64,000 nucleotides of DNA from Pseudomonas silvicola. Lineage in GTDB: Bacteria; Pseudomonadota; Gammaproteobacteria; Pseudomonadales; Pseudomonadaceae. Below the pieces are notes generated by a model. That model saw only the letters and a program-made list of their open reading frames with translations. It did not search any database and was not told the origin of the DNA. Location of the stretch: NCBI RefSeq assembly GCF_026651855.1, contig NZ_CP093280.1:536001-600000 (forward strand), read 5' to 3'. Shown here one piece after another: positions 53,305 to 61,616 of this stretch. The first letter of the stretch is position 1. The number at the start of each line of letters is the position of its first letter. The position numbers and the translations under genes were made by a program.

Positions 53305-54524
53305 ATGGAAGGCGTTCACGATCCTATCAGACATTTAAAGTACCTGCGTCAATCTTTATCACAAGATAACGAATCTATTGGATTTTTTTATCTGCAGGGT
53401 GCCCCCTCTCAGTACGCATGCCGGAAAATGAATGGCCACTAATACCGGACGTGGCAAACCTCACAAAATTCATTAACAGCCAGTTAACTGAAGACTACAG
53501 TTATCAAACTCTTTTAGCAGAGTTAATCAAGGCAGAAAGAAACCCTGAAAACATAGAGGACACATTAAGCTTCTTGAGGAGTCTTCTATCTGTATCCAAG
53601 GGCGGAGAAGTTAGAGGCCTAACTGAGGAAAATCTTTTAGACCTCGAAAAGAAAATTTGTAAAATTATCGTCAAAAAAATTGATGTACTACTCCCAACTC
53701 AAGATACCCCATATCACCACCTGTGCAAATGGATACGATCCATAGACAGGAAAACCCCAATCGAAATCTTTACCACCAATTACGACTTGCTTATGGAGCA
53801 ATCCCTTGAGGATCTTGAAGTCGAGTATTTCGATGGGTTCGTAGGTGCACGCAGATCTTTCTTTGATTTGCGTGCACTGGAAGACAACATGATACCAACT
53901 CATTGGTCTAGGCTCTGGAAAATCCATGGTTCTATCAACTGGTATAAAGAGGATACACTTGGCCAAAAGAGGGTTTATCGGTCTTCAGAGATAAAAGAAG
54001 ATGCATCACATCTGATTTACCCTTCGCACCTAAAGTATGAAGAAAGCCGGAAAATGCCGTATCTTGCACTTATAGATCAACTCAACAGATTTATTCGAAG
54101 AAAGTCCTCACTACTCATAATGTCAGGCTATTCGTTTAATGACGGGCACTTGAATGACACTATCCTGAACGCATTGAAAGCAAACCCTACAGCAATGGTG
54201 CTAGGCCTAATGTTTGGGGATTTTGAAGATAAAATTTCTGATCAGCCCCCCAAAGAAAAATATCCTGAAGCGTATCGGCTTGCAAAAAACCAGCACAATC
54301 TAAATATCTGGACCTTCGACAAGGCTATTATTGGTACAAACCTAGGGCACTGGCACCTATTTCCTGGAAGTGAAGACGCCGATTTAGATATTAGAAAATT
54401 TATTGATACTGTCAAAAATGATGACTTACCAACAAAGACACAAAGCTTTGTTAAACTTGGTGATTTTGCCACCTTCACCAACTTCCTAAAGAGAATAATC
54501 GGCTCTGCAGCAGGGGAAAGATGA
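53305..54524 (+). pseudogene. SIR2-like NADase gene of a SIR2-HerA defence system, with an apparent one-base frameshift
   Basis: SIR2-like effectors of this type act with a HerA ATPase to degrade NAD and/or cut DNA on phage infection. The ATG at 53305, after GAGAGG, begins MEGVHDPIRHLKYLRQSLSQ and runs to IGFF. The frame then breaks at a run of seven T (53383-53389). One more T would join it to LSAGCPLSVRMPENEWPL and the rest, giving 406 residues. In that product the NAD loop is SAGC (30-33), TNYD is at 158-161, the catalytic His is in IHGSINW (His208) and GYSFND begins at 275. Without recoding the first frame stops at 53440 after 45 codons. Internal initiation at 53418 would remove the NAD loop. 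The gene overlaps herA by 4 bases. Confidence 0.82.
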
Positions 54525-56395
54525 TGGCAAGTAAAGAAACTTATCTAGGCGATGTACAAGATGTAAACGGAACCACCGTAAGTATTTCACTATCCAAGCA
54601 GTCACTGACAGGTTTTATCTACATCGACGGCCAAGGTTATCGGGTTGGGCAAATCGGTAGTTTTGTTAGAATACCCATAGGTTTTTCTGACCTATTTGGG
54701 ATCGTCAGTCAGGTAGGGGCAAGCGCTGTGCCGGAAAACAAAACTAGCGCCGAGGACCAAAACAACAGATGGATGAGAATTCAACTTGTTGGTGAGGGGC
54801 AACGTAATGGTTCATTTCAAAGAGGACTATCCCAATATCCTACTATTGGGGATGAGGTTCACTTAGTATCTGAGAAGGAACTGAAAACTATTTATGGCCG
54901 TCCAGATCGGCCGTACTTCGTAAAGTTGGGTCATATCTCAAATGCGGAATCTATACCTGCTCTAATTGACATCAACAAAATTATCACTCGCCACTCCGCA
55001 ATCGTCGGCACGACAGGGTCTGGTAAATCTACTACCGTAGCGAGCATCATGAATGCGCTATCCGACCATGAAAAGTATCCTTCCTCACGCATTATTATGC
55101 TGGACTTACATGGAGAGTATGGGTCTGCTCTTAAAGACAAGGCAGATCTCTTCAGAATCAATTCATCCAAGTCACCGAAATTGGCAGAGTGTGAATTGAG
55201 GATTCCATTCTGGGCATTAAACTTTGATGAACTTTGCGAGATTAGCTTTGGTGAATTTAATAACGAGAAAGAAAAAAATCTTGTTATGGAGCGAGTGCAC
55301 AAACTAAAATGCGAATCAATTTCCAGATATCCGAGAACGGGTGCTACTCTTGACTCGGTTAGCGTAGATTCTCCTATTCCTTTTAGCATCCACCATTTGT
55401 GGTACGACCTATTCATCGAAACCTTTGCAACTTACTACAAAGGCCGGCCGGGCAAGCCCATGGATAACCTCGCCTACGAACTAGACTCAGCCGGCAACGA
55501 ATTAAAAGGTAACCCTGCTGCCGGGATACCCCCTATTTTCAAAAACGTTGTCACCGAAGCTGGTGAGGAAAAAATCAATTACTTACCAGGATCACTGAGC
55601 ATTGGTAAAAATGTTTTACTTTTAGGAACTAAGCTTAGAATACCTCGATATGACTTTATATTCCGCCCCGGTGATTGGACGCCTGAAGAGGACGGCGCAG
55701 TAATTTCCGATCTCGACAAATTACTTGAGAGTTGGATTGGCCAAAAGCCTATTTCGATATTGGATTTATCAGGTGTCCCTCCTGACATATTGCAGACCAC
55801 TATAGGAGCTGTTCTCCGCGTTTTATATGAAGCTATTTTTTGGGCAAGACATCTTTCTCAGGGCGGCAGGCATCGTCCTCTGCTAATTGTTATGGAAGAA
55901 GCGCATATCTATCTCAATGATAGTTTTAACGGCATGGCTTCTAAAATTGTACAACGTATAGTTAAAGAGGGTCGAAAATATGGTATAGGTGCAATGATTG
56001 TCAGTCAAAGACCGTCTGAAATCGCGCCTACAATCCTCTCTCAGTGCGGTACTTTTTTCGCCCTACGGTTGACAAATGCAACTGACCGAGCGCACATAAC
56101 TTCTGCGCTTTCAGATAACTTGGATGGGTTAACCAATATGCTCCCTATCTTGAGGACAGGGGAGGCTATTATTCTAGGCGAAGCGGTAAAGCTCCCCATG
56201 AGAACCTCTATTACGGCTCCGCCAAAGAACCGCAGACCTGACAGCCAAGATCCAATTATTTACGATGAGTTACCTATGGATGAATCGCTTTCCCCCGGCG
56301 GATGGGGGATAAAAATGGAGGACAATCCAAACTATGAAGAGCTAGTAGAAACGTGGAGAGCTCAAAACCCCCAAATCAACAAAATAAAATCTTAG
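54521..56395 (+). CDS. HerA-like ATPase of the SIR2-HerA defence system
   Basis: A 624-residue hexameric DNA translocase-type ATPase. An N-terminal HAS-barrel-like domain spans about residues 1-120. The DUF87 RecA-like core has Walker A GTTGSGKST (163-171) and the strand LLIVMEEAHIYL (about 456-467) with the Walker B Glu. IGAMIVSQRPSEIAP and CGTFFALRLTNATDRAHI match sensor and arginine-finger regions. ATGATG allows two starts; the first overlaps the SIR2 stop. SIR2-HerA pairs (called Nezha in some work) form a large complex that defends against phage. The gene looks intact, unlike its partner. Confidence 0.92.
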   Translation: MMASKETYLGDVQDVNGTTVSISLSKQSLTGFIYIDGQGYRVGQIGSFVRIPIGFSDLFGIVSQVGASAVPENKTSAEDQNNRWMRIQLVGEGQRNGSFQRGLSQYPTIGDEVHLVSEKELKTIYGRPDRPYFVKLGHISNAESIPALIDINKIITRHSAIVGTTGSGKSTTVASIMNALSDHEKYPSSRIIMLDLHGEYGSALKDKADLFRINSSKSPKLAECELRIPFWALNFDELCEISFGEFNNEKEKNLVMERVHKLKCESISRYPRTGATLDSVSVDSPIPFSIHHLWYDLFIETFATYYKGRPGKPMDNLAYELDSAGNELKGNPAAGIPPIFKNVVTEAGEEKINYLPGSLSIGKNVLLLGTKLRIPRYDFIFRPGDWTPEEDGAVISDLDKLLESWIGQKPISILDLSGVPPDILQTTIGAVLRVLYEAIFWARHLSQGGRHRPLLIVMEEAHIYLNDSFNGMASKIVQRIVKEGRKYGIGAMIVSQRPSEIAPTILSQCGTFFALRLTNATDRAHITSALSDNLDGLTNMLPILRTGEAIILGEAVKLPMRTSITAPPKNRRPDSQDPIIYDELPMDESLSPGGWGIKMEDNPNYEELVETWRAQNPQINKIKS

Positions 56396-56403
56396 GATCA
56401 ATC

Positions 56404-56613
56404 ATGGAACGAAGTCCAGTATCATCCTCAAACGTAGAGTCCGTGGGTTACGAAGGAGATAGCGAAACCTTAGAAGTAGAATTTAAAAATGGCGCACTTT
56501 ACCAATACTTCGACGTACCTCAAAGCATCTTTGAGGGGCTTATATCTGCAGATTCAGTTGGTGGCTACCTCGCTGAGAACGTTAAAGGCGTTTATAGGTA
56601 TTCTCGAGTTTGA
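56404..56613 (+). CDS. KTSC domain protein in the SIR2-HerA operon
   Basis: A 69-residue protein that is essentially one KTSC domain: SSSNVESVGYEGDSETLEVE followed by FKNGALYQYFDVPQSIFEGL. KTSC domains are small and have been proposed to bind RNA or to act as accessory parts of other systems; their role is unknown. The start at 56404 is 8 bases after the herA stop, so it is in the same transcript. KTSC is not a standard part of SIR2-HerA systems as far as I know. Confidence 0.85.
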   Translation: MERSPVSSSNVESVGYEGDSETLEVEFKNGALYQYFDVPQSIFEGLISADSVGGYLAENVKGVYRYSRV

Positions 56614-56630
56614 ATAGCTTCACAACGAAT

Positions 56631-56675
56631 GTGGATTTCTCGATCTTATCATAGAGATAAATCGCGGAAATCCAC
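56631..56675 (+). terminator. Extended hairpin after the SIR2-HerA-KTSC operon
   Basis: GTGGATTTC pairs with GAAATCCAC, and the interior contains CGAT/ATCG and TTATC/GATAA pairs, giving one long interrupted stem. It lies 18 bases after the KTSC stop. A T-poor sequence follows, so the terminator role is inferred. Confidence 0.6.
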
Positions 56676-57095
56676 TCTATTAATAAACGCTCGTACCCAA
56701 CCGCTCAAAAACGCCCTCCACATCATTGAGATCATATTGTCTCGGCTATACTGCGGGCACGCCTAGGACGTCAAGTTTTACATCTGCAAGACTGCAGGCC
56801 ATAACATGCTGCACCTCAATACACCTGTAGACTGACAATTACTGACCGACAACCACTCTTCAGCAGCACTTCAAAATAAGCTGTTCGCAATTGACATACT
56901 CAGCACTACAAAACATATGGTGAAATCAGAAATCCTGTGTGCGTGAAAGTTTTGAATGATTCAATAAGGGTATTTTTAGAAATAGAACCCAAAATTATAA
57001 ATATTAAAATCGACAAATATTAAGTAGCTGTGTGTTTTTTCGACTCTTGGTGCGCCACAGCGTTCCAGCGGCTACCATGGACCCCCAATTCCAAA
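56676..57095. other. AT-rich gap without recognised genes
   Basis: 420 bases with no supported gene or repeat. The stretch is clearly AT-rich like the SIR2-HerA genes to its left and unlike the GC-rich sequence to its right. This suggests a transfer boundary near 57040-57096, where the relE stub also ends. Confidence 0.45.
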
Positions 57096-57156
57096 ACATC
57101 CCCAATTTGTGCCACTCCTTTAGCGCACGCGCATCGAATTCGAGGCTATAGGTCAT
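57096..57156 (-). pseudogene. 5' remnant of a relE toxin gene
   Basis: Starting at the ATG at 57156, overlapping the relB stop by 11 bases, the minus strand encodes MTYSLEFDARALKEWHKLG, the normal start of RelE toxins. Similarity then stops near 57098 and the frame runs into unrelated sequence. The catalytic region of the toxin is missing. Confidence 0.75.
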
Positions 57157-57385
57157 CTAGTGAAACCTTGACCCGCTGAGGATCACCCAGCCGCTCGCGC
57201 ACTGTCGCGATCAAGGCTTCATCGTCCTCGGTCATCAGGACAGGCTTGAAGGGTAGCTGGCCACGCTCTGCTACGTACTGCAAGGCTTGGCGCATCAGTT
57301 CAGAAGGGGTGACGCCGAGTTTCTCCAACTGTTGGTAAGCACGCGCTTTCAGGTCGTCGTCGATACGGATATTGATAGATGCCAT
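57146..57385 (-). CDS. RelB/DinJ-family antitoxin
   Basis: A 79-residue protein with the ribbon-helix-helix start MASINIRIDDDLKARAYQQL followed by EKLGVTPSELMRQALQYVAE, and an acidic C-terminal part (VLMTEDDEALIATVRERLGD) that would wrap the toxin. It is intact. The next gene, relE, has been cut off after about 19 codons, so this is an orphan antitoxin. A palindromic operator lies just upstream. Confidence 0.88.
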   Translation of the reverse strand: MASINIRIDDDLKARAYQQLEKLGVTPSELMRQALQYVAERGQLPFKPVLMTEDDEALIATVRERLGDPQRVKVSLDDL

Positions 57386-57400
57386 GGGAAGGACCTCGTT

Positions 57401-57420
57401 GTAATGACGATTGTCGTTAC
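57401..57420. promoter_or_regulatory. Palindromic operator of relB
   Basis: GTAATGACGATTGTCGTTAC is an imperfect inverted repeat (GTAA-GAC / GTC-TTAC) 16 bases before the relB start, the usual place for RelB autorepression. Confidence 0.6.
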
Positions 57421-57709
57421 ATTGAAGTAAAAACTACGTTTGGGCAAGCCTGTTCACAGGGCTAACGGTGCTGCACATGTCGACGCCGATGAAACGTCCC
57501 CGCCTGCGGGCTGTACAGGCACCCATGCGCCGTCCTGGACCTGACCTTCGTCAGTGGCCAGCGTCAATCGTTACCGCAGCGGGCGGGAGGCGGTGCCGCG
57601 TACTCTTTCTTTGGCGTGCCTTGCCTGACTAAGCAAGTCTTAGTACATCTCAACCCCCCGCTCTCTAGACTGGCTGCTCCTCCCGTCAGCCCTACCAAGG
57701 AGCTTCAGA
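57421..57709. other. Promoter region before the 57710 gene
   Basis: 289 bases without a gene. An inverted repeat ACTAAG-CAAGT-CTTAGT at 57628-57644 overlaps a possible -35 (TTGCCT at 57621) and could be an operator. CAAGGAGCTTCAGAATG gives a good ribosome site for the next gene. Nothing else stands out. Confidence 0.4.
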
Positions 57710-58021
57710 ATGTCTGCCCAGTCCCGCCTCGCCACCATCACCGACTCACTCGGCGACCTCATCCACGCGAGCTTTCCCGAGCCCGACGCCGAGACCGAAA
57801 ACCTTCTTTCAGAGCTGCACACCCTTGCCTTCGACATGACGTTCGTGGAGCCAGCGCTACGTCAGGTCTGCGATCTGAATAGCGCTTTCAACCTGGTTGC
57901 GCAGCTTCTGGATGCGGGACATACGGAGAAGCTGGATGCTGATCAGGTTAAGTGTTTGCTGGACCCGCTGAGGGAGCGGCTGGAGTTATCCACAGGGGAG
58001 TTGTCTCGTGTACTCAGCTAG
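57710..58021 (+). CDS. Small hypothetical protein
   Basis: An acidic, helical 103-residue protein (MSAQSRLATITDSLGDLIHA, then LNSAFNLVAQLLDAGHTEKL and LLDPLRERLELSTGELSRVL). No family is recognised; it resembles the many short helical orphans of P. putida. It has a clear AAGGAG ribosome site. Its last codons include a TTATCCACA sequence, the DnaA-box consensus. Confidence 0.65.
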   Translation: MSAQSRLATITDSLGDLIHASFPEPDAETENLLSELHTLAFDMTFVEPALRQVCDLNSAFNLVAQLLDAGHTEKLDADQVKCLLDPLRERLELSTGELSRVLS

Positions 58022-58549
58022 TGGTCATCACTGGAATGTAGGGAAAGCTGGACGTTGAGCGCCTGCCAGCATCGGGGAGAACGCTTGTGGAAAACATTTT
58101 TAGATGCTCTGTGGATATTTTTACCAACAGGACCTTTTCCTTTGGTTACGGGCATAAAAATCACTTATCCACATGTATAACTCGCTGATGTTGATAGGTT
58201 TTTTGATAAATTTAGCGCATCCATTTCTTGAGGGAAAGCGCGCAGAAATGACATCCACGATAGATTTGGCACGCTGATAAACCCCATGCAAACCGCCTGT
58301 GGAAAACTTTTCGCGAGCCTGGGGTGGCATCAGAAAGCCCGCTGGCAAGGCGGCTCCCACAATTGCCTTGCGGTGGGCCGCCATGGGACATGGCTTGAGC
58401 TGGTGATGGTTTAAATCAGATACCACGGCGCCTGAGGCCCGGCCAGGTCCCCTGCTGAGGGTTAGGTGAAGCTTGGCAGGATAGCTGGGACACCGTGCCG
58501 TCTGCTTCCCGAGCTTGCGCCCGGTCCTACAAGGCGGCATTTATCCACA
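57986..58549. other. Cluster of DnaA-box matches
   Basis: Perfect TTATCCACA sequences occur at 57986-57994, 58165-58173 and 58541-58549. One-mismatch copies on the minus strand lie at 58086-58094, 58110-58118 and 58298-58306. The middle 58100-58300 is AT-rich. This could titrate DnaA or be a remnant origin, or could be chance enrichment of a word common in pseudomonads. Confidence 0.4.
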
Positions 58550-58576
58550 ACGGTTTTTGCGGGCGCCGGGTTGTGG
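58022..58576. other. Non-coding gap with a REP-like sequence
   Basis: 555 bases without a supported gene. Besides DnaA-box matches it contains GCCCGCTGGCAAGGCGGCTC followed by CCACA at about 58338-58362, which resembles pseudomonad REP sequences. Confidence 0.45.
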
Positions 58577-58966
58577 TTACGCTTTCAGCCTCCGCCGCAG
58601 GCGGATCAGCGCCCAGGCCATTCGCCACAGGTGCCAGGCAATGGCGACGCCCACCAGCACGACCAGGCTGAAGGCGGTACGCGCCGAGTCCAGCGGGGCG
58701 TAGGCCGCAAGCCCTGTCTGCTGCAGTGCCTTGGCACCGCTCCAGAGCATGTCCACCATGTGCGGCAGGAAGACTATCGCGGCCATGCACGCCAGTGGCA
58801 GGCAACGGGTGAACAAGACCCGGTCTACCTTGGCCAATGCCTGTTTCTTGTCGAGCACCGGTACCGCGACCCGGGTCGCTCTGCTGATGCCCTGGGACCA
58901 GAACCCGTAGAGAACTGCCACCAGCGCCATCAGCAGGTTCGCCGCCGGCAGGTCATCGACCATCAT
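58577..58966 (-). CDS. Three-helix membrane protein of unknown function, paralogue A
   Basis: A 129-residue protein with three predicted membrane helices (NLLMALVAVLYGFWSQGIS, LPLACMAAIVFLPHMVDML, TAFSLVVLVGVAIAWHLW) and a basic C-terminus. The start at 58966 follows a perfect AAGGAGGT. It is clearly related to the protein at 59193-59588: they share ATRV-VP, RCLPLACMA, ARTAF-LVV and AxHLWRM. No family is recognised. A 226-base gap separates it from that paralogue, on the same strand. Confidence 0.75.
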   Translation of the reverse strand: MMVDDLPAANLLMALVAVLYGFWSQGISRATRVAVPVLDKKQALAKVDRVLFTRCLPLACMAAIVFLPHMVDMLWSGAKALQQTGLAAYAPLDSARTAFSLVVLVGVAIAWHLWRMAWALIRLRRRLKA

Positions 58967-59192
58967 GGGGTGACCTCCTTGCATGGGGTTGGACGGTTTC
59001 GCCATTGGCGGCGCTGGTCTGCTCTTGCGCGGTCAAGGCAAGGTTGGAAGCGTTGGGCATTCATATTTCCCGTGTGGGCCATGGCTTGCTGCGCGAGCCC
59101 AGGCTTCTGGGCCCGCGACAACCATGGTCGAGCAGGGCGCGACGAATCGCTGTAGGAAACATCTGAAAATGCAGCTCTGCGCGTAGGCGTGT

Positions 59193-59588
59193 TCATGCCT
59201 TCAGCTTGCGCCACAGGCCCACTAGCTTCGCGGTCATGCGCCACAGGTGCGCGGCCATGGCGCCTGCCACCATTACCACCAGGCAGAAGGCGGTGCGCGC
59301 GGGGTTATACAGGCTGTAGGCCTGAAGCCCCGCGTCGTGCAGCACGGTCACGGCGTGCCATATGACGCCGACCATCACCGGTAGAAACACCAGGACCACC
59401 AAGGTGGCCATGCAGGCCAGCGGCAGGCAACGGGCGAACAAGGCTGGCTGCACAATGGCCAATTCCTTGTACCTGTCATGCAACGGCACGGTAACCCGAG
59501 TGGCACAGCTGATTTCCTGGTACCAGGCGCCGTAGAGAATCGCTACGACGGCCATCAGCAGGCTAGCTGCCGATATCGCGTCCCCCAT
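59193..59588 (-). CDS. Three-helix membrane protein of unknown function, paralogue B
   Basis: A 131-residue protein with three membrane helices (AASLLMAVVAILYGAWYQ, LPLACMATLVVLVFLPVMVG, TAFCLVVMVAGAMAAHLW) and a basic end (LVGLWRKLKA), paralogous to the 58577-58966 protein. Its ATG overlaps the stop of the 59588-60166 gene (TGATG), so translation is coupled. An in-frame GTG at 59630 would add 14 residues and is less likely. Function unknown. Confidence 0.75.
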   Translation of the reverse strand: MGDAISAASLLMAVVAILYGAWYQEISCATRVTVPLHDRYKELAIVQPALFARCLPLACMATLVVLVFLPVMVGVIWHAVTVLHDAGLQAYSLYNPARTAFCLVVMVAGAMAAHLWRMTAKLVGLWRKLKA

Positions 59589-60166
59589 CACGGCACGTAC
59601 GCCACTGGCGTTGCTCCCAGTTGGGTGCACAGGTGGTCATAGGAGGACTTGAGAATTTCGTAGGTGGCGACGCTGCCGCGCTTTTTGGCGATGGAGGGGA
59701 GTGTGCCGTCGATGGCCGCGAGTTTCTTGTTCAGCTCTTCGATGACGTTGACGCTGTTCATGGTTACCAGGAAGGGGCCGGTGACGGCTTCGGCGGTGGC
59801 GCCTTCGAGCACGTCCTTGAGGGTCTGGTCGATGGCGTCGCGCAGCAGGTATTGGTATTTGGAGATGATGGACCGCAGCAGGCCGCGGCTTTCGGTGGCG
59901 GTGGTCTGGAAGATCTTGCTGATGGTCTGCTCGTCAGGAATATGGCCGGCGAAGACGGTTTCCACCAGCAGGAACAGGCGGTACTCATGGATATCGGTGC
60001 CGCGCTTGAGGGCCTTCTGGCCGCGCATCATGGCCAGGTATTCGCGCAGTGCGGCTTTGCCGTAGTCGCCCAGGGCTGCGGGGACGTCTCCGGTCGGGCA
60101 GCCGATGATCTGGGCGATTTCGGCGATCTCTTGAGGGATTAAGGTTAAGTCGAAGGTGATTTTCAT
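59588..60166 (-). CDS. Soluble protein of unknown function, first gene of an operon with two membrane paralogues
   Basis: A 192-residue, mostly helical protein that I do not recognise. The N-terminus LTLIPQEIAEIAQIIGCPTG and the central HIPDEQTISKIFQTTATESR could be helix-turn-helix-like, but this is weak. The C-terminal part (VIEELNKKLAAIDGTLPSI) looks like a coiled coil. A GGGAG ribosome site precedes the ATG. It is co-translated with the membrane paralogue after it and divergent from the DarT-like gene, with 230 bases between. Its place among defence genes suggests, but does not show, a defence role. Confidence 0.75.
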   Translation of the reverse strand: MKITFDLTLIPQEIAEIAQIIGCPTGDVPAALGDYGKAALREYLAMMRGQKALKRGTDIHEYRLFLLVETVFAGHIPDEQTISKIFQTTATESRGLLRSIISKYQYLLRDAIDQTLKDVLEGATAEAVTGPFLVTMNSVNVIEELNKKLAAIDGTLPSIAKKRGSVATYEILKSSYDHLCTQLGATPVAYVP

Positions 60167-60396
60167 CCAGTACTCCCGGGGCTTGGTGTCGCACTGAACT
60201 CGGTTGAGCAGTGCCTGCGCGGAGAAAGCCGCGCGAACATGTTCTGCAGGGGAGAAAGGAAAAGCTGTAGGAAATTTCCCAACGAATGGTGCAGGTGGGT
60301 GCGCCTGCAGAACGCCGGCGCTGGACGATCGCCCAATGATGGCCTATCAGTATTACCGCTAATTGGATTTTTTCCATCATCTGTCAGGAGACGTAT

Positions 60397-60978
60397 ATGC
60401 CGGATACTGATATCAAGGCCCAGAAACAGCTATACCACCTAGCCGCACTGGAAAATTTGAGCTCCATACTGCAGATCGGACTCAAACCGCGATCCCAGCT
60501 CAAGCAATTTACGGACGTAGCCGATGCCGAAATATTGCGGAAACGGCAGGCGCTAGAGTTGGAAAACTACGTTCCATTTCACTGGTTCAGCGCAAACCCG
60601 TTCGATGGAAGCGTCCAGCGCCGCCGCCCTGAATCAAAGTTCATCCTCATTTCGGTCTATCGCTCGCACGCCGAGCAAAATGGCTGGAAGATCATCCCCC
60701 GCCACCCCTTGGCCAACGATGCCATACAACTGTACGACTACGCGCAAGGGCTCGAGGTAATCGACTGGACGCTGATGAACAGCCGCGACTACTCCGATAG
60801 AGCATGCAAAAGCACCTGTATGGCCGAATGTCTGTCACCTGGCGTAGTCGCTGCTGACAATTTCTCACGGATTTACGTCCGCGATACCGAGCTTGAGAGG
60901 GTGTGTATGGATACAATGCGCTCAGTTGGAAAAACTGTCCCTATCAGCGTGAACCCTCGAATGTTTCCAAACGTATGA
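60397..60978 (+). CDS. DarT-like (DUF4433) ADP-ribosyltransferase toxin, first copy
   Basis: A 193-residue protein of the DarT family, which ADP-ribosylates single-stranded DNA. LYHLAALENLSSILQIGLKP is the NAD-binding start, VPFHWFSANPFDGSVQ the central loop, and CMAECLSPGVVAADNFSRIY holds the expected catalytic Glu. It is shorter and quite divergent from the second copy. It has a clear AGGAGA ribosome site and its stop overlaps the next gene by 4 bases. Confidence 0.8.
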   Translation: MPDTDIKAQKQLYHLAALENLSSILQIGLKPRSQLKQFTDVADAEILRKRQALELENYVPFHWFSANPFDGSVQRRRPESKFILISVYRSHAEQNGWKIIPRHPLANDAIQLYDYAQGLEVIDWTLMNSRDYSDRACKSTCMAECLSPGVVAADNFSRIYVRDTELERVCMDTMRSVGKTVPISVNPRMFPNV

Positions 60979-61616
60979 TCTATGGCCGCCTGAACCCGGA
61001 TAAAGCCCTGATTTGGCGAGTCGTCCACCGTGACAACCTGCCTTGGATTCTGGACCATGGCCTGCATTGCGAAAACTCCGAACGCAAGGCGCCCGCATAC
61101 GTAAATATTGGCAATGCCGAACTCATCGACAAACGCCGAACCCGCTGTGTCCCCGTTCATCCGGGCGGCGTGCTGTCTGACTACGTACCCTTCTATTTCA
61201 CCCCCTTCTCTGTGATGATGAAGAACATTCACTCTGGCCGAAGCGTGCAAAAACGCGGTAACGAAGAGATCGTGGTGCTTGTCTCTAGCCTCCACTTGAT
61301 CAGCAGCCTTGGCCTTCCCTTCGTTTTTACCAATGCTCACGCTTACCCGGATTGGACGTCTTACTACACTGACCTTTCCAGCCTGGACCAGATCGACTGG
61401 GTAATCCTGCAGCGTCGCGATTTCAAGCGGGACCCGGACGACCCAAAGAAGATGGAACGGTACCAGGCTGAAGCGCTCATACACCAGCATCTCCCCATGG
61501 CAGGGCTTCTCGGCATCATGTGCTACACCGAGGCAATGAAAACTTCCATAGAGCTCGAGCTGACGGCTCGCGGCCTGACCTTGCCTGTGCATGTACGTCC
61601 TGGATGGTATTTCTGA
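60975..61616 (+). CDS. darT: DarT (DUF4433) ADP-ribosyltransferase toxin, second copy
   Basis: A 213-residue DarT with the full family pattern: [20 protein letters not shown], then [17 protein letters not shown] and the catalytic-Glu region [18 protein letters not shown]. DarT modifies thymidine or guanosine in single-stranded DNA, blocking phage and host replication. ATG at 60975 overlaps the stop of the first copy, and its stop overlaps the darG start by one base (TGATG). The three genes are one operon. Confidence 0.92.
   Translation: MIYGRLNPDKALIWRVVHRDNLPWILDHGLHCENSERKAPAYVNIGNAELIDKRRTRCVPVHPGGVLSDYVPFYFTPFSVMMKNIHSGRSVQKRGNEEIVVLVSSLHLISSLGLPFVFTNAHAYPDWTSYYTDLSSLDQIDWVILQRRDFKRDPDDPKKMERYQAEALIHQHLPMAGLLGIMCYTEAMKTSIELELTARGLTLPVHVRPGWYF

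Noticed and set aside
53418-54524. SIR2 protein starting at 53418 as the natural product
   Set aside because: This start removes the NAD-binding loop, lacks a ribosome site, and the upstream sequence encodes a matching N-terminus in the neighbouring frame.
58466-59155. Open frame on the plus strand opposite the membrane paralogue
   Set aside because: It is antisense to a gene with a perfect AAGGAGGT and clear membrane helices, and its translation is low complexity Arg/Gly/Pro-rich.
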